Both the position numbers and the translations under genes were made by a program. A stretch of DNA of 64,000 bases. It comes from Chrysoperla carnea (taxonomy: Eukaryota; Arthropoda; Insecta; Neuroptera; Chrysopidae). Below the pieces are notes generated by a model, which searched no databases, was not told the origin of the DNA, and saw only the letters and a list, made by a program, of their open reading frames with translations. Positions 1 to 13,139 of this stretch are shown here, in pieces (position 1 is the first letter of the stretch; the number at the start of each line of letters is the position of its first letter). Location: contig NC_058337.1 in NCBI RefSeq assembly GCF_905475395.1, positions 30,900,983 to 30,964,982 on the forward strand, given 5' to 3'.

Positions 1-338
1 ATACAACTTTTCGATAATCCGAATTATGAAATCAACTGAACAAAGTTAGTCATCATAAAATTATGTTAGTATATTGTTCGAAATAATACGCACATAGTTC
101 GAAAAACAAATATTTATTATTGACTAGAGTGATACCCACCCGCTTCGCTGGGTTTAAAAGTAAAGATTAATAAAGATTGCCCTCGCTTATCCCCTTTCTA
201 TAGCACTCGAAAGAATAGTAAGGATTGTTTTACACAGGTAAAATAGGTATATGTATGGTTTTCAATTTTTTTAAATGTATAATAGTCGTAATTATTCATT
301 GAGTATATCAGAAAAGATAGCCGTAAAATATTTTATAT

Positions 339-422
339 TGACTATTTTTACAGAAATCTGTAATTTATGGTAATGTGAAATGACTACTTTTACAGAAATC
401 TGTAATTTATGGTAATGTCAAA
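339..422 (+). repeat. Tandem duplication, 42-bp unit
   Basis: Two adjacent copies of GACTATTTTTACAGAAATCT...GGTAATGTGAAAT with two or three differences. Confidence 0.85.
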
Positions 423-1039
423 TTAAATTAAATTTTTTTTTTTATTAATATATCTTTATAAATTATATCTCATGTGTTATTCTGAAGTATGAGCAATATT
501 GCTGTACAGTTTCATTATAAACCATTCGCTAGTTTTAGCGCGAAAGCGTAACAAACAAACAAACAAATATGCTTACTTTCGCATTTATAATATAATAGAG
601 ACTATAACTGGTACCTACATATAAAAAGAGCAACTAAATTATTCATTGACTCGGTTAAAGTATTAATTTTATATAAACAAATTATTTTTTAGCATAATTA
701 TTATTTATGAAATCAATTGTTAAAAACATATTATCGAAATAATTTTAAAATTCATAAAAAAAAAAAAAAAAAAAAAACTATTTAAAATAGAATATTCACT
801 ACATATAATCAATTCAATAGTGTTTCAATTATTCATTTAACCAATTATATAATAAATATTAAATTATTAATATATTTCGGGAATTGTTAATTAAATAGAA
901 ATTTTATTAAATCATAATTATGAATTTATTTAAATAATAATATTGTATGGTATGATCCAATTTAATCGAAAAAGGCATTATTCTTCGAAAGTTGCAATTT
1001 TAACTTTATTTTATTTATATTATAAATATAATAAAGTAT

Positions 1040-1530
1040 TGGGATCGAAAACAAAATCGATATCGGGGTTTCAACAATGTTGCGTCCGCCGGTATGCCGG
1101 TATGTCGGTATGTCTGTTACCAAGCTTCAATTTTCAACCGATTTTTCTCAAACTCGGTACATAGGTTCACTTTGGTCATAATTCCAGACGGTTTTTTCAT
1201 TTTTTTAAGGGTACTTCCCTCTACGCCAAAACAGGATTTTTGGGGTTTTCTCAAAAACAGTTCTAACGATTTCGATTAAACTTGGCACAAGGCTATCGAC
1301 CTTCAGGTGTTCCTAGGATTGGTATAAGCCACATATCCGGGAAAATTCGAGAAGGTCCACATCCTAGAGAAAACCTTTCCAAATACAGGAAAATGATATT
1401 TTCTAGGGAGACGCTGAGGGTACAACAGCGAAACTTCGTATCAAGGTTTATATCAACAAGGTCCTAAGTTTGATATAATTCCCCTCTGGATCCCCTCCCC
1501 CTGGAGCCATGGAGCTGGAGGGGATAAAAT
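1040..1530. repeat. GC-richer repeat-like block
   Basis: A less AT-rich island with a CCGGTATGCCGGTATGTCGG heptamer run (1089-1110) and a palindrome around CTGGAGCCATGGAGCTGGAG near 1500. No protein family is recognised in any frame; it is likely a transposon fragment. Confidence 0.35.
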
Positions 1531-3900
1531 TGTCAAAAGTGGTCAAATCAATCCTACCAAAAATTGATCGAATATTATTTAAAATGTCTTTTTAAGTGAC
1601 TTTTGTAACTTGGTAATCTTTGCTTAACCTAACCCTTACCAAACTACATCCTTGTAAATATTATATTAATTCCAATGAATTAACTATTAAGCCTGTTCCT
1701 CATTACTTGTTTCTAAATAATTTTTACAATTGGCTGCTTTAAATAAAAATATTACAAGAATAATATATCAATTTTATAATATAATAAAGTCTTGTCCGAT
1801 GTTTCGGACCGTTTATTTTATTTATTTCGAAACAAAACTTATACGTTATTTGTAATGTGAAGTAAATTCCTGATATAAGGATTTTTAGTAATCGACGTTT
1901 TCATAGTCAGATTAGTATCAACTTAATATTTTAAATAGAAACCCAAATTTTTTTTCGGCAGATTCGTTTTGATCAAGTAAAATATTAAACCTTTTTTCCC
2001 TGGGCGCCAGTTTCTTGAATTTTTTGGTATAAAACACTAAAAATTTAGAACTTTATATAATTTTTCATCGATTTTATGAAATTTTGCTTTTAGAATGCTA
2101 ACACTTGTTTTTTTGTTTTTGTAAATTTTCTCTAAAACCGATTATTTTATTTTATCATTTGACTATGAAATCGCCCACTTCGATTAAAATTGAATCACCC
2201 TGTATGCATTTTAAACATTATTCAACAAATTACAAATTTATTATTAGTTAACTAAAAAGCAATTTGATTTTATATTTCAAACTTTAACAATATTCCAATA
2301 GTTTATTAAACTGAATTTAGTTATTCAAATTTATAATAATTTCCACGAAGATATCTAATAGCTATTCCAAATTAAATTTTTTTTGAATTAACCAAAATTT
2401 ATTAGTTTTTTACACAAATTTAAAAATAAAACCTTATGACGTAGACCACCGAGTAATTTTTGACAAAATTTTCCCTAGTTGGTCTTTGGAGAAATATATA
2501 AATATATGGAGATATAAAATTTATCCTCAAAAAATTTTTTGCAGAATTTTAGAAAAGGGTAGATATCACAAAAGCCCTTATGGCCAATAAACCAACCGTG
2601 ACGAATAGGTATTCAACTTAAAAAGGTAAATAAAATGAATTGATGAATTTTAGTTTTGATTTTCATTTATTTTTGAAAAATATTCTAAAAGAAATTTTTA
2701 CACTTTTATTTACATATTGATAATGAAAAAATTTGCGGACAGGGATTATTACAATTATTTATATGTAATTTTGAAAACTTTTTTGACTTAAATAAAGCTT
2801 AAATAATATTACTGATTTTTTATGATTTACCGTTTTCCCCCTCTGTGATTCCAAACTATATAATGTGGCCAGTATTGACAGTATTCTGCGAACAAAAACC
2901 CGTTGCCCTGCCGGTGATTTTATATGTCAACTAAACTTTTTGAATTAAGAGGAAAAATGGATGATTTTTTTTAGTTCAAGGTAGCATGGTTGACTTTTTT
3001 ACGCTCAATGCTTTACATCATATTATTACGACAATTTGCTCGAATTACAAATAAAGAAATTTTTTATGAACCTTAATTAATCGTATACAAAAATTTTAAT
3101 AAAAAATCCTTTTTAGGGACAAACTTTTATTGAACTTTTATCGGAAAGTTTTATCGAACTAAAAAGAAAATAATTTTATCTATGAGTCACTCATACCCGA
3201 CCATTTGAAAAAGCTTGAGCAAGAATGATGCTTCAAAAATGTAAAAACTTGTGATCTAACATCTGGGCTATTTTCTGTGAAAATATGTTAAGTTGTTAGA
3301 TTGCGCCGATTGCACACATGAGACTAATTGAAATTCAGCATTTACCATGATATTGCCATCATACGCTCTAAACTGCTCCACAAAAAAGGCGAAAATTGAT
3401 CGTCCTCTCGTCCTTTTACACCTCGAAATCCATGATGCCCTTAGGGTATTTTCACCAGCATATAAAATGAAACTCACAATCTAAGTAAACCAATATCGGT
3501 TTAATGTGTATTATTTTTATTAGCCCATTATTTGCTAAATTTTTGCTATACCAGTACGTGTTGCTCTGTAAAAACAAAAAGGCTATAAACCGATACAAAC
3601 ACTATTTTACACCTGACCAGTATGAAATCATTTTAAAGTATGTAGGTATTATCATGATTATTGTATGTTTGAAATAAACATTTTAAGAGTAATAAAATAG
3701 TTTGCGTATATACATTTATGTAAATTGTAATGGATTAAACATAAAAATATTATTAAATTTTTAATTTATGTACATATTATAATAATTCAAAATATTTTGA
3801 AATTAAAATTTTGTTTAATATTCCTAAATAGAACCCATGCATTATTAACCCCTCATATCATTATTATTATGTGTACCGTTTATATAGGGTGTAAATTAAT
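1531..3900. other. No gene seen
   Basis: AT-rich sequence with no recognisable protein or RNA. The minus-strand open frame at 3268-3477 has no family resemblance. Confidence 0.5.
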
Positions 3901-3919
3901 TAAATCAAATAACTTCAAT

Positions 3920-4600
3920 TTTTAAAGCTGAAGCTATAGCTATTGCACAACCTATAAAATTAATAAACGACGACGAAAAAGATCTAAAATACAGCAAATA
4001 TTTAATTATCACCAACTCTTGTAGTGTACTAAAAGCCATTGAAAACAACTTCAACAAAATATACTTATACAAAACATAAGAGTATTTATGATTTGTCATT
4101 GAAAAACAAATCAATACATTGGGTCCCAAGGCACGTAGGAATCCCTGGAAATAAAGAAGCAGGCCAAGCTGCAATGGAAGCACATCATTCAGGGATCCTT
4201 TTACCAACAATAGACTCCATAGATCTTCTTAACTACATTCACAAGCTACAACTAAATAAAGCCAATGAAAAGTGATTCACTTCCAATCCACAAACCCATT
4301 TACGGCAGCTTTAAGCTACATTTCAAGAATGGGAAACTGCACATCAAGAAAATCGTTCATTTGAAGTAGCTCTAACAAGGTTTCGCATTGGGTCACTGTA
4401 AATCAACCCATTCATACTTAATTGACAAATCAAAACCACCAACTTGTTCTTTCTGCAAAATACCTCAAACAACAAATCATTTACTGTCTTGCAAAAAATT
4501 TGAAGACATTAAAAATAAACTACACATTTTTTCGAAAGTGCAGCGTTTACAAATAAGCACGATAACGCCATATTTAAGCTATCGGTCTGAAAAAACGTGA
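3920..4600 (+). pseudogene. Jockey-like LINE remnant: RNase H and C-terminal zinc finger
   Basis: The frame at 3926 gives KAEAIAIAQ and later YLIITNSCSVLKAIEN, the RNase H core, with the catalytic Asp of the usual TDS changed to Asn. After a frameshift, 4110-4275 gives IHWVPRHVGIPGNKEAGQAA, the HxGIxGNxxA helix region. After another break, 4388-4530 gives GHCKSTHSYL and CSFCKIPQTTNHLLSC (C-x2-C-x8-H-x3-C), the zinc knuckle found after RNase H in Jockey-group LINEs. At least two frameshifts and the active-site change make it dead. Confidence 0.7.
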
Positions 4601-5409
4601 CAGGGTTATTGTATTAATGTGATCAAGTGGTCATAGGGTCTGACTAATTCCCTGCTGCATTTCACAGACAGATAGCTGAAGTATGACATTATTATGCTCA
4701 TTGAAAACGATGTACTTTCGAAAAAATCATAGAGAGAAAGTTTGGCAAGTATGTATTAATCATTTAACACAGCATCCTTTCTGTCCCACGATCAATTTTC
4801 AGTTTCATGTCGCCTGAAGCCTCTTGAAAAAGAAATATTCACAATTTTTATGTTAAATTTGTAATAATTGGAAAATTACTGTCCTGAAACTGTAAAATTT
4901 TAGAATTTTACTTTTAGTGATTGATATTGACACACGGTAATTAATCTCTTTTATAACTACATGCAATGATAAATATATTAAAATGTATTTAATTATTAAT
5001 TAATAAACCACATCCTTGCGTGGAAAATACATAATTTTAAATATTTAGGTATAATGCTTATTGGATAGAGTTTATATGATATAAAATATTTATGTATGGC
5101 CGTGCACTGTCCAAAATGGTTTTATAAATAAAACATAGCACATGTAATTCATAATTAATTATTTACCTAACCCATGTCATGTGTGTATATGTGTGTGGTA
5201 TATGGGCCACTGGATTTCTAATTCATCACGGAAATGATGTTGCTATTACAAGCTTTAAACATGTATGCTGATCAATTTTTTATTCTATCATCCAAATCTA
5301 ACAGAATTTAAAAGTATTTTTTGTGAATACAGGTTTTTAAAAATTTGAAACAATAAAATTCTAACTAAATCTAATTTATTTCTAATAGACAAAAATGTCA
5401 TATTTTTAC

Positions 5410-5976
5410 ACAATATATATATGAAATATATCAAGGTATACTAAATTTAGCCCCAAGTTTGTAATGCTTAAAAATATTGATGCTACCAACAAAATTTTGT
5501 TGTGGGTGTTCATAAAATCGCCTAACTAGTACATTTTCGATTGTCCGTCTGTTTGTCTGTCGTCTGTCATCACGATAACTCAAAAACGTAAACAAATATC
5601 AAGTTGAAATTTTTAAAGCGTGCTTAGGACGTAAAAAGTGAGCCCAAATTCGTAAATTGGCATATAAGTCGGTAAATTGGGTCATGGGTCCGCAGGACCC
5701 ATCTTGTAAACCGTTAGACATAAAATTTAAATGTAAAAAATGTTCCTTACAAAAAAATAAGCAACTTTCGTTTGAAACATTTTTTCGTTAACATACTGTT
5801 TATCCGTAAGAGCGCAAATTAGAATTAAATTATATGTGTGTGATTTGTATGTATGTGTGGCTTGTATCCACCTTTCTTTACTTACGTTACGAAAAAAACA
5901 AACGATCGCGTAATCAACACTGTCTATACATGGTATTTCCCCAATTAACTCGGTCAATTGTTTGTTTTCACTTGCT
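5410..5976 (+). repeat. Dispersed repeat family A, copy 1
   Basis: Landmarks in order: AGTTTGTAATGCTTAAAAAT, a CCGTCTGTTTGTCTGTCGTC simple stretch, ACGATAACTCAAAAACG, TCTTGTAAACCGTTAGA, AACATTTTTTCGTTAACAT, and the end CAATTGTTTGTTTTCACTTG. Non-coding; the minus-strand open frame inside is spurious. Confidence 0.85.
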
Positions 5977-6157
5977 AATTTTAATATAAAAAATATAATG
6001 TTCAAAAGCTTTCAAAATTTAGTAAAATATTTAAGGTATGAAACTCTAAAAATGTCAATTAGTAAAAAATACATTTTTCTTGATTCCCTGGCATAAATTA
6101 CCGTCATTCTTCCCATAATTATTTTTCGATATTTTCAGATTTTACAAAGTTTTTATA

Positions 6158-6740
6158 CCCTGTATATATGACATATGTATATCATGTTATAAAAATTTTA
6201 GTCCCCTGTTTGCAACGCTTAAAAATATTGATGATAGGAATAAAATTTTGGTATAGGTGTTCATAAAACCACTTAATTGTTCATTTCCGGTTGTTCGCCT
6301 GCTAGCACGATAACTCAAAAATGAAAACAGATATTAAACTGATATTTTAAAGCATGCTCAAAATGTAAAAAGTCAGTTTGAGTTCGTAAATGAGCAACAT
6401 AGGTCAATTAGGTCTTGGATCCGTAAGACCCATCTTGTAAACCACAAGAGATAGAACAAAAGTTTGAATGTTACATTATAACAAAAATTAAATACTTTTG
6501 TTTGAGACATTTTTTCGTAAACATCAAACTTTGGTGTCCTGCATTTTCTCCAAAACTTTGCTTTTTCTCCAAACTTTGAAAATTTTCCGATAGGTTCAAC
6601 TTGTGATCTAGTGAAATATTTTCGAAAAACGAAAAAAAATTCTAGAAAATAGTTTCGAAGAACTTTGTAAACCAAAATGGCGGCCGAAAGACAGATTATT
6701 TCAACAATTAACTCAGACAATTGTTTGTTTTCACTTGTTT
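6158..6740 (+). repeat. Dispersed repeat family A, copy 2
   Basis: The same landmark order as copy 1 (GCAACGCTTAAAAATATTG, CACGATAACTCAAAAATG, CATCTTGTAAACC, ACATTTTTTCGTAAACATC, CAATTGTTTGTTTTCACTTG) and the same direction. Its middle differs: TTTTCTCCAAAACTTTG and a GATCTAGTG stretch replace the Thr/Val-like microsatellite of copy 1. Confidence 0.85.
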
Positions 6741-7435
6741 ATCAATAAATTATGTTATGAGGTAAGCATAGATGATTTCCATAAGGAGAGAATTTTATAA
6801 TTTTACAAAGAGTTTTTAGGGTACCGGGCTGTAAAAATAATAAGGCACAAAATTCGTTTTTCCCGAAGTTAAATCAAACAGAAAATTTTAATTGGGCCAA
6901 ACTTATGTTTAAAATGAATAATGTTTGTAACTAAATTATGAAGTCAATCAATTCAATTTTGAAAGTTATAATCACGTTTGGCTTATAAATCAAACAGTAA
7001 AACGCATTTTTTAATTTCTGTTTTCCGAAAATAAGTATTCCAAATAAAATCGAAAACAAATGTTCTAAAAAAATAAAAAGGTATTGTGTTGTTCAGAATA
7101 TATGAGCTGAAGTGTATTTCCAAGTTATAGTTTGTAAACTTAGATAACTCACAATTAGTGTTGTAGTTAGCAAAGTGTTACCAACATAAAGAGCAAACAA
7201 TACAGACTAATAAAGTTACATTATACACTTACTATACTACCTATAGCGGTGACAATAGATAGCATGCAAATTATTTCGTAGATAAAATTTAGGTTTTCCT
7301 TACCTACAATGCTACAATAAAATTAATTTTTCATATCAAATTTTTTAATCAGCCTCAAAATAAGAAACATAACATTTACACTTGCGTGAGTGTAATGAAA
7401 TTAATTCCACCGAACCTTTAAGATTATGCAAGTCA

Positions 7436-7640
7436 CCGCTACTACTATAAATGTGAAAGTTTGAATGTTTGTATGTTAAGTAGTAAGATGTTTGGATGTT
7501 TGTTACAAAATCACGGAAAAACGGCTGAACGAATTGGAATGAAATTTACAAAGATAGTTTATTACTTGGATTAATAACACATAAGATACTTTTATCCCGG
7601 AAAAATGTTAGGTTCCTATGGGATTATCAAAAAATCAATT
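7436..7640 (+). repeat. TE-derived repeat end
   Basis: TACTATAAATGTGAAAGTTTG, followed by repeats of TTTG(T/G)ATGTTTG, then AATCACGGAAAAACGGCTGAA, is a module shared by many insect transposon ends. Non-coding. Confidence 0.4.
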
Positions 7641-8790
7641 ACAGAACGAATCTACTTGAAAGTTGGTGTCTTTTGGAACATTATCCCGGGATAATAGGGA
7701 CTTAAGCTACTTTTACTTTAGATAAAGAATTAGAGTTCCACAATAAAAAATTAAAACCCATGAAGTGTGAATAAAAGAGTTAGCAGGCTGCAATTTTAAC
7801 TATCCGTGTTGACCTAAAAATTGATCAAATAGCAAAAAATATCATGGATCTAGGATTTCATCCCAAAATTCATTCTTTAAACCATTAGATATGCAAGGGA
7901 ACTTGAACAAAAAATTGGACGTAATTTTTAATAATTCCTACAAAAGAAGGAGAACTACTTAATAGATCTATCACGATAAACCCATTAATAAAAGGCCGTA
8001 TCACAAAAATAGGTATAAAGCTAGCGTTCGGAATTCAAATAGTAAAAGTACAAGACAAAAATATATGTTGGCAAAGTGCTGATGTAGTCCAAAAATACTG
8101 TGATGATGCTTTTGTTTAAGCTACACCTCTAAAGCAGATACGGAAAGTAGGAAAAATGCAAAAATAATTTCATTTATTGAATATCTTTCTACAAGTATTG
8201 TCGAATGTCGGGCAATTTCCACGCCGTATAAAAACAATCAAAATTTTTTGTAGTTTTTTCATTAAAACTTCTAGCCAAGAATTAACTTAAATTATTCCAT
8301 TGGCCGCTCCAATTTTGGACCTATTAAAAATAATTCCAAAAAATTTCCTCTGGCTTTATACCAATAAATAAACAAGAATTAAATATAATATTTTTGACTA
8401 ATTAAAAGTAAAATTATTCCAAGGCAATTGAATTAAGATCAAATATGCAAAATAATTGAAAATAGTTAAAGCACGTATAAGATATTAAACATTTAAATGT
8501 TTAATTAACCTGATATGTTTAGGTAATTGTACATAAGTGGAGCAGAGGAGTGTGTGATTTTAAAAACGGTGAAAACATTATCCCATCCACTTTTCCAAAC
8601 TATCTTTTAACATCTTAAACTAAATATATAACAAAATTAATTGCGTTTTTAAGGAAATTAAATTAATTAAGTTAATGCCTTATGGGTTTTAACTCGTTTA
8701 ACTCGGGAAAAAATGCGTTTTACTGTTTGATTTATAAGCCAAACGTGATTTGGCAAACGTGGCACATTTCTCTGCCCTACTTTGATTTTT

Positions 8791-8927
<137 letters not shown>

Positions 8928-9580
8928 TTAAGTGTAAGCATATATATATATTATACAGATGATAAGACATTTATTATACTAAGTAATTAATACAAGCGGC
9001 ACGAAAATTATTTTTAGCATTTCAAATAAAACCAAACGAAGGTAGTTTATAATTAAAATTGATATTCTTGTTTAATAACAATTCCACTTCATAGACACAG
9101 ACAAATATTATCACTCTTCATTAAAATATAGCAATGTTAGTGATGAGTGTTTATGAGTGACACTAATTTTTAATTGTTTAGTTTAAATGTCATAACTTTC
9201 ATCTCTCGACAAATACTTTTTGAAAACTACTATGCTTTTTATAATAGAGTTAAATATTTGTCCTAGAACTTGATGTGCATTTCATAGCCGTACAATTTTT
9301 CATTGCCAAGTTAAAAATTCACTAATAAATGATCCTTTTACAAAATTTATCGTATTTTTGACAGGAATCGAGTAAAATGAAATAAAAAATGTTTTTTAAT
9401 GTATAAGTTTTGTATATACAAATTGAACTAAAATAGTTTAGATTCCGTTTACAATATCTCGAGAACGAAAAATCACCCTACGGCTATGAAACGCGCAAGC
9501 AAATAGGGTTCCAATGATCATAACAGGTCATAGATTATAACTTCTTTTCATATACCATAACGTTCATTCCCATGATCACT

Positions 9581-9745
9581 GAATTAATTCCTTTTTACGT
9601 CCATCATTGCAATGATAATTATTCAATTTATAACAGATTCATATCTCAATTTCATAAACAGTGATCATAATATTCCATTCTTATTATAGATATATAAATC
9701 ATTCACTATAACTCATCACATTATCAATAGATAGATATCCAATAT
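9581..9745 (+). repeat. Direct repeat D, copy 1
   Basis: About 165 bp beginning GAATTAATTCCTTTTTACG and ending in a short GATA run. It is closely matched by 10430-10600 in the same orientation. The two flank the R2-like endonuclease remnant, about 850 bp apart. Confidence 0.8.
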
Positions 9746-10029
9746 CATTTTTATTTAAATAGCCTTTAAAAGATACAGAGGTAAAATTTGAACAGTTACC
9801 AGGATATTCTCGAACAAGTGTAGTACTAATTTAAAAACATTTTAAATAAAATTGATAAAAATAACTAATATAGAATACACAGAAAAGCAGTGCTACAAAT
9901 TTAAAATAAACCCTTTGAAATAAAATATTAAAACAGCAAATTAAAAAAAAAAACAGAACATAGTAAGTGTCATATATCACAGTTTTTACAATCACAATAA
10001 ATTCACAATCACAAAGCTTCACAATGATA

Positions 10030-10415
10030 TAGGGCGGAGAGGATGGCTCAGATATTCGGGCCATCTGGCACATTTGTACAGCGTATCGTATCCGACTCCA
10101 TCAATCAAACCATGGTCTGCGTATACTTGCGTGCTATTCCTAAAGACTTTGCGACTCCATAGTTCTTAGATAGTGCAAGATCCGAGCGAAGTAACAGCAA
10201 ATGGATCCAACGAAACTCTGTAGCCTTTCGTGGTTAACACAGCAGCATGTAGGTTTTATTTTTTGAATTTTTGCTACCAAGCAACCTCTAAAGCACCCGG
10301 AGCATCCTCAAATAGAATGCAAATGTCGATGATCTATGCTTCCTTTCTAGATTCATCCAGAACCACGAGGTCAGGACGAAGAGTATTGTTTACGAAGGAT
10401 ACTTTTCTGTTGATA
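10030..10415 (-). pseudogene. R2-like LINE remnant, endonuclease-type C-terminus
   Basis: On the minus strand, 10400-10290 reads TLRPDLVVLDESRKEA, a stop, then IIDICILFEDAPGALEVAW. RPD plus an II(D/V)DV strand at this spacing is the PD-(D/E)xK-like core found at the C-terminus of R2/NeSL-type LINEs and related ORFs. Further on, SLGIARKYTQTMV, a stop, then LMESDTLYKCARWPEYLSH recalls the segment that follows it. Several stops show it is dead. It lies between two direct repeats (separate entries). Confidence 0.55.
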
Positions 10416-10429
10416 TTCCCACAAGCATT

Positions 10430-10600
10430 GAATTAATTCTTTTTTACGCCCATCATTACAATGATAATTATTCAATTAAAATAGATGCATATCTTAATTT
10501 CATAAACGATGTTCATAATATTCCATTCGTATTATAGATATATAAATCATTCATTATAACCCATCACATTACCAATAGATAGATAGATATCCCATAGCAT
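10430..10600 (+). repeat. Direct repeat D, copy 2
   Basis: Second copy, beginning GAATTAATTCTTTTTTACG. It differs from copy 1 by scattered substitutions and one extra GATA unit. Confidence 0.8.
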
Positions 10601-10889
10601 ACTATAACTATACCTACTACCAAACCATACAAATTGTACGTTGTCAATTATTAAATGTGGCTGAATAATTTAATACTTGTTAAGTTTTCGTGTTCAATTA
10701 TACATAAATACAAATGTAACACGGTATATATGTATACTGTATGTTTTTTGTAGTGATATTACCAAACCTTTAGCTGTGTGTTTTTCGTCGTCCTCTCGAC
10801 AAGACGATAAGACGATAATTTTACTTTATTAAAGAAAGTACTAGAAAGGTAGATTAAGGGTTGAATTAATTACTTATTTATTAACTTAT

Positions 10890-11195
10890 TTATTTATTGT
10901 TCATAAATAAGGGCTGACTGACCAGCCCTGTTCAAACATTTAACTGACTGACTGTCATAACTGTTATCTATATGCAATATACAAGCTCTAAAAAAAATTT
11001 CAGTTTTGATAAATTCAATTAAATAATATACCACGGAAATCATAAATGAATCTGATGTATTTATTGTTCATAAATAAGGGCTGACTGACCAGCCCTGTTC
11101 TAACACCTAACTGACTGACAATCATAACTGTTATTTATAGGCAATATACAATCTGTATAACAATTTTCAGCTTTAGTAAATTCATTTAAGTATCT
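10890..11195 (+). repeat. Tandem duplication with internal hairpin
   Basis: Two units of about 140-165 bp. Each opens TTATTGTTCATAAATAAGGG and carries AGGGCTGACTGACCAGCCCT, a short hairpin, plus short TGACTGAC repeats. Units start near 10893 and 11060. A short third piece (TCAGCTTTAGTAAATTCA) occurs at 11282. Confidence 0.8.
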
Positions 11196-11638
11196 ATATA
11201 TATCTGATCCCTGTTCTATCGTTCGCTTGACGGACCGCAGTATGTGTGTGTACACAACTACTATAACCAATCCTCAAATGATCAGCTTTAGTAAATTCAA
11301 CGTATTTTTTTTGGTCTGGCTCTTAATCCAATGATAGTAAGCTTTTTCAAAAAATCACAAAGAATCTTTTAATGTCAAATGTAGTAGTAAAATCTAATGT
11401 CTTTTTCATCTTCATACTTATGAACAAACGTTATTATTAAAAATGCGAACAATTTTCCTAGCAAAAGCGACTAATCGCCTACTCCAGCTCATACACAGGA
11501 GTCTGTAATATGCAATTTGTAACTCCATATATTTGTATATTTATGATGAGAATGAAATACGCTTATCATTTTAATCACTATATATAGTTGTAAAATAATG
11601 TTCGATAGACATTAAAACAGGCCACGTTTATTGAGTTC

Positions 11639-11700
11639 CAAGGTCTGTGTGTGTAGTTTCAAGGTCTGTGTGTAAGAAGTATATCCAAGGTCTGTGTGTG
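11639..11700 (+). repeat. Minisatellite, AAGGTCTGTGTGTG x3
   Basis: Three spaced copies of CAAGGTCTGTGTGT in 60 bp just upstream of the Helitron-like left end. Confidence 0.7.
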
Positions 11701-11882
11701 TATCATCCGAAAAAAACAATTTAACACGATGACAGGTGAATTTTTTGGAAACTAGAATAAAAAAAACTCCGAAAAACATGTTAAACAAGAACAGTTCCTT
11801 GGCCAGAATATTATTGGTTAAATTATCGATCTGTATCTTATATATTTTAACGCGCAATTCTTGTGTATATATATACATATTA

Positions 11883-13139
11883 AAAAGATGGAAGCGCTAG
11901 AGAAATATTGTGAGTTGTGGAAGCTAAGTGTAAATGTGAAAAAAACGAAAATGATGATTGTAAGTAATGGGCGAAAGAGCAGTGCAAATGAGGTATGGAA
12001 ATTTAAAGAACATGTGATAGAGAATGTGGGAAACTTCGAGTATCTGGGTGTGATATTATCACGGAATGGGAGTTGGAATGAGCATGTGGAACGAATATGT
12101 GATAAAGCGCAAAGAGTATTAATGAGTGTTAGGCGGTATGTGTATAGGTATGAGAATTTTCCCGTAAACGTGATTGTAAAAATGTGTAATGCCTTGGTAC
12201 TACCAATCCTTACTTATGGCTGCGAAATTTGGGTGAATAATAGCGCCAAATATAAGGATCACTTTAAAAGGGTTAATGTTGTTATGCATAACTTTTTTAA
12301 AGAAATCTTATGTGTACCTAAATCCATACCTAATTCGGCAATTAATTTAGAGTTGGGAACGAAAAGTGTGGAATATCTTTGTATACAGAAAGCTATAAAT
12401 TATCGTTACAGAGTACAAACCAGCGACAAAAATCTGCAAATAAACTGTATGAATGAAGAATCAATGGGTAAGCTGGATGAATTATTGGATGAACGAGGGC
12501 TGAATGAGTTGCACGAATGTAATAAATTATTAACAAAAAAAATAATTAAACAACTTGCTCTTAGTGAGTACCTGAGTGATATCAGCGTAAAGGAATCCTT
12601 GCAAATATTCACTATGTTACACCACTACGAGCAAGGAGCAAGGTATCTGAGTATAAGTGAGAGGAGTGAAAGGTATGTGATTGCAAGTTTTCGTATGTAT
12701 GGGTTTAAATGGAACAGCAAGAAAGAAGAGGGTGTTAGAGTGTGTGCCATGTGTGACGCGGTTGAAAGTATAAAACACTTGATAGAAGATTGTCCTGGAA
12801 CTGCAGGTGTAGAAAGAGATGAGCTTATTCGCCTAAACATATACTCTGCCACAGATATTTTGAATGTGTCCGAACAGGCTAAAATAAAACCCGTGGTAGC
12901 CTACCTTAAACACATCTTAAAAAAAAGGGAGTCGTACATCAAATGAAGCCGTCTATGTTTCCATTTTTATATTAGAATGATTATTTTCATTAATTTTTAT
13001 TGCAATTGATGTTTTATTTCTATTATTAATATTATTTTTGTTATTTATTTTATTTTTAAGTTTTCATTTTGATTGATACAAGTTTATTTTCTTTTAATTA
13101 TTGTATAAATTGATTTTTTACGTCAAATAAAGTTAAATA
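11883..13139 (+). mobile_element. 5'-truncated non-LTR retrotransposon (LINE) insertion
   Basis: A 1257-bp insert holding the 3' end of a LINE. It is flanked by a 17-bp direct repeat (TATATATATACATATTA) at 11866-11882 and 13140-13156, which I read as the target-site duplication. It ends in an A-rich CAAATAAAGTTAAA tail rather than a long poly(A). It sits inside a Helitron-like repeat whose halves are at 11834-11865 and 13157-13488. The duplication is AT-rich, so its exact length carries some uncertainty. Confidence 0.7.
11889..12946 (+). CDS. Reverse transcriptase C-terminal part with CCHC zinc motif
   Basis: The open frame runs from the Met at 11889 (MEALEKYC) to a stop at 12946, about 352 residues with no internal stop. 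LEKYCELWKLSVNVKKTKMM and NFEYLGVILSRNG are the late RT motifs that follow the catalytic FADD box, which is absent because of 5' truncation. VLPILTYGCEIW is the thumb segment found in Jockey/I/CR1/L1-type LINEs. CAMCDAVESIKHLIEDC (C-x2-C-x7-H-x4-C) is a C-terminal zinc knuckle. The open frame extends 28 nt further upstream into the target duplication by chance. It cannot be an active RT alone, but the intact frame suggests a recent insertion. Confidence 0.8.

Noticed and set aside
12406-12852. Minus-strand frames opposite the LINE ORF
   Set aside because: Antisense shadows of the RT coding frame.
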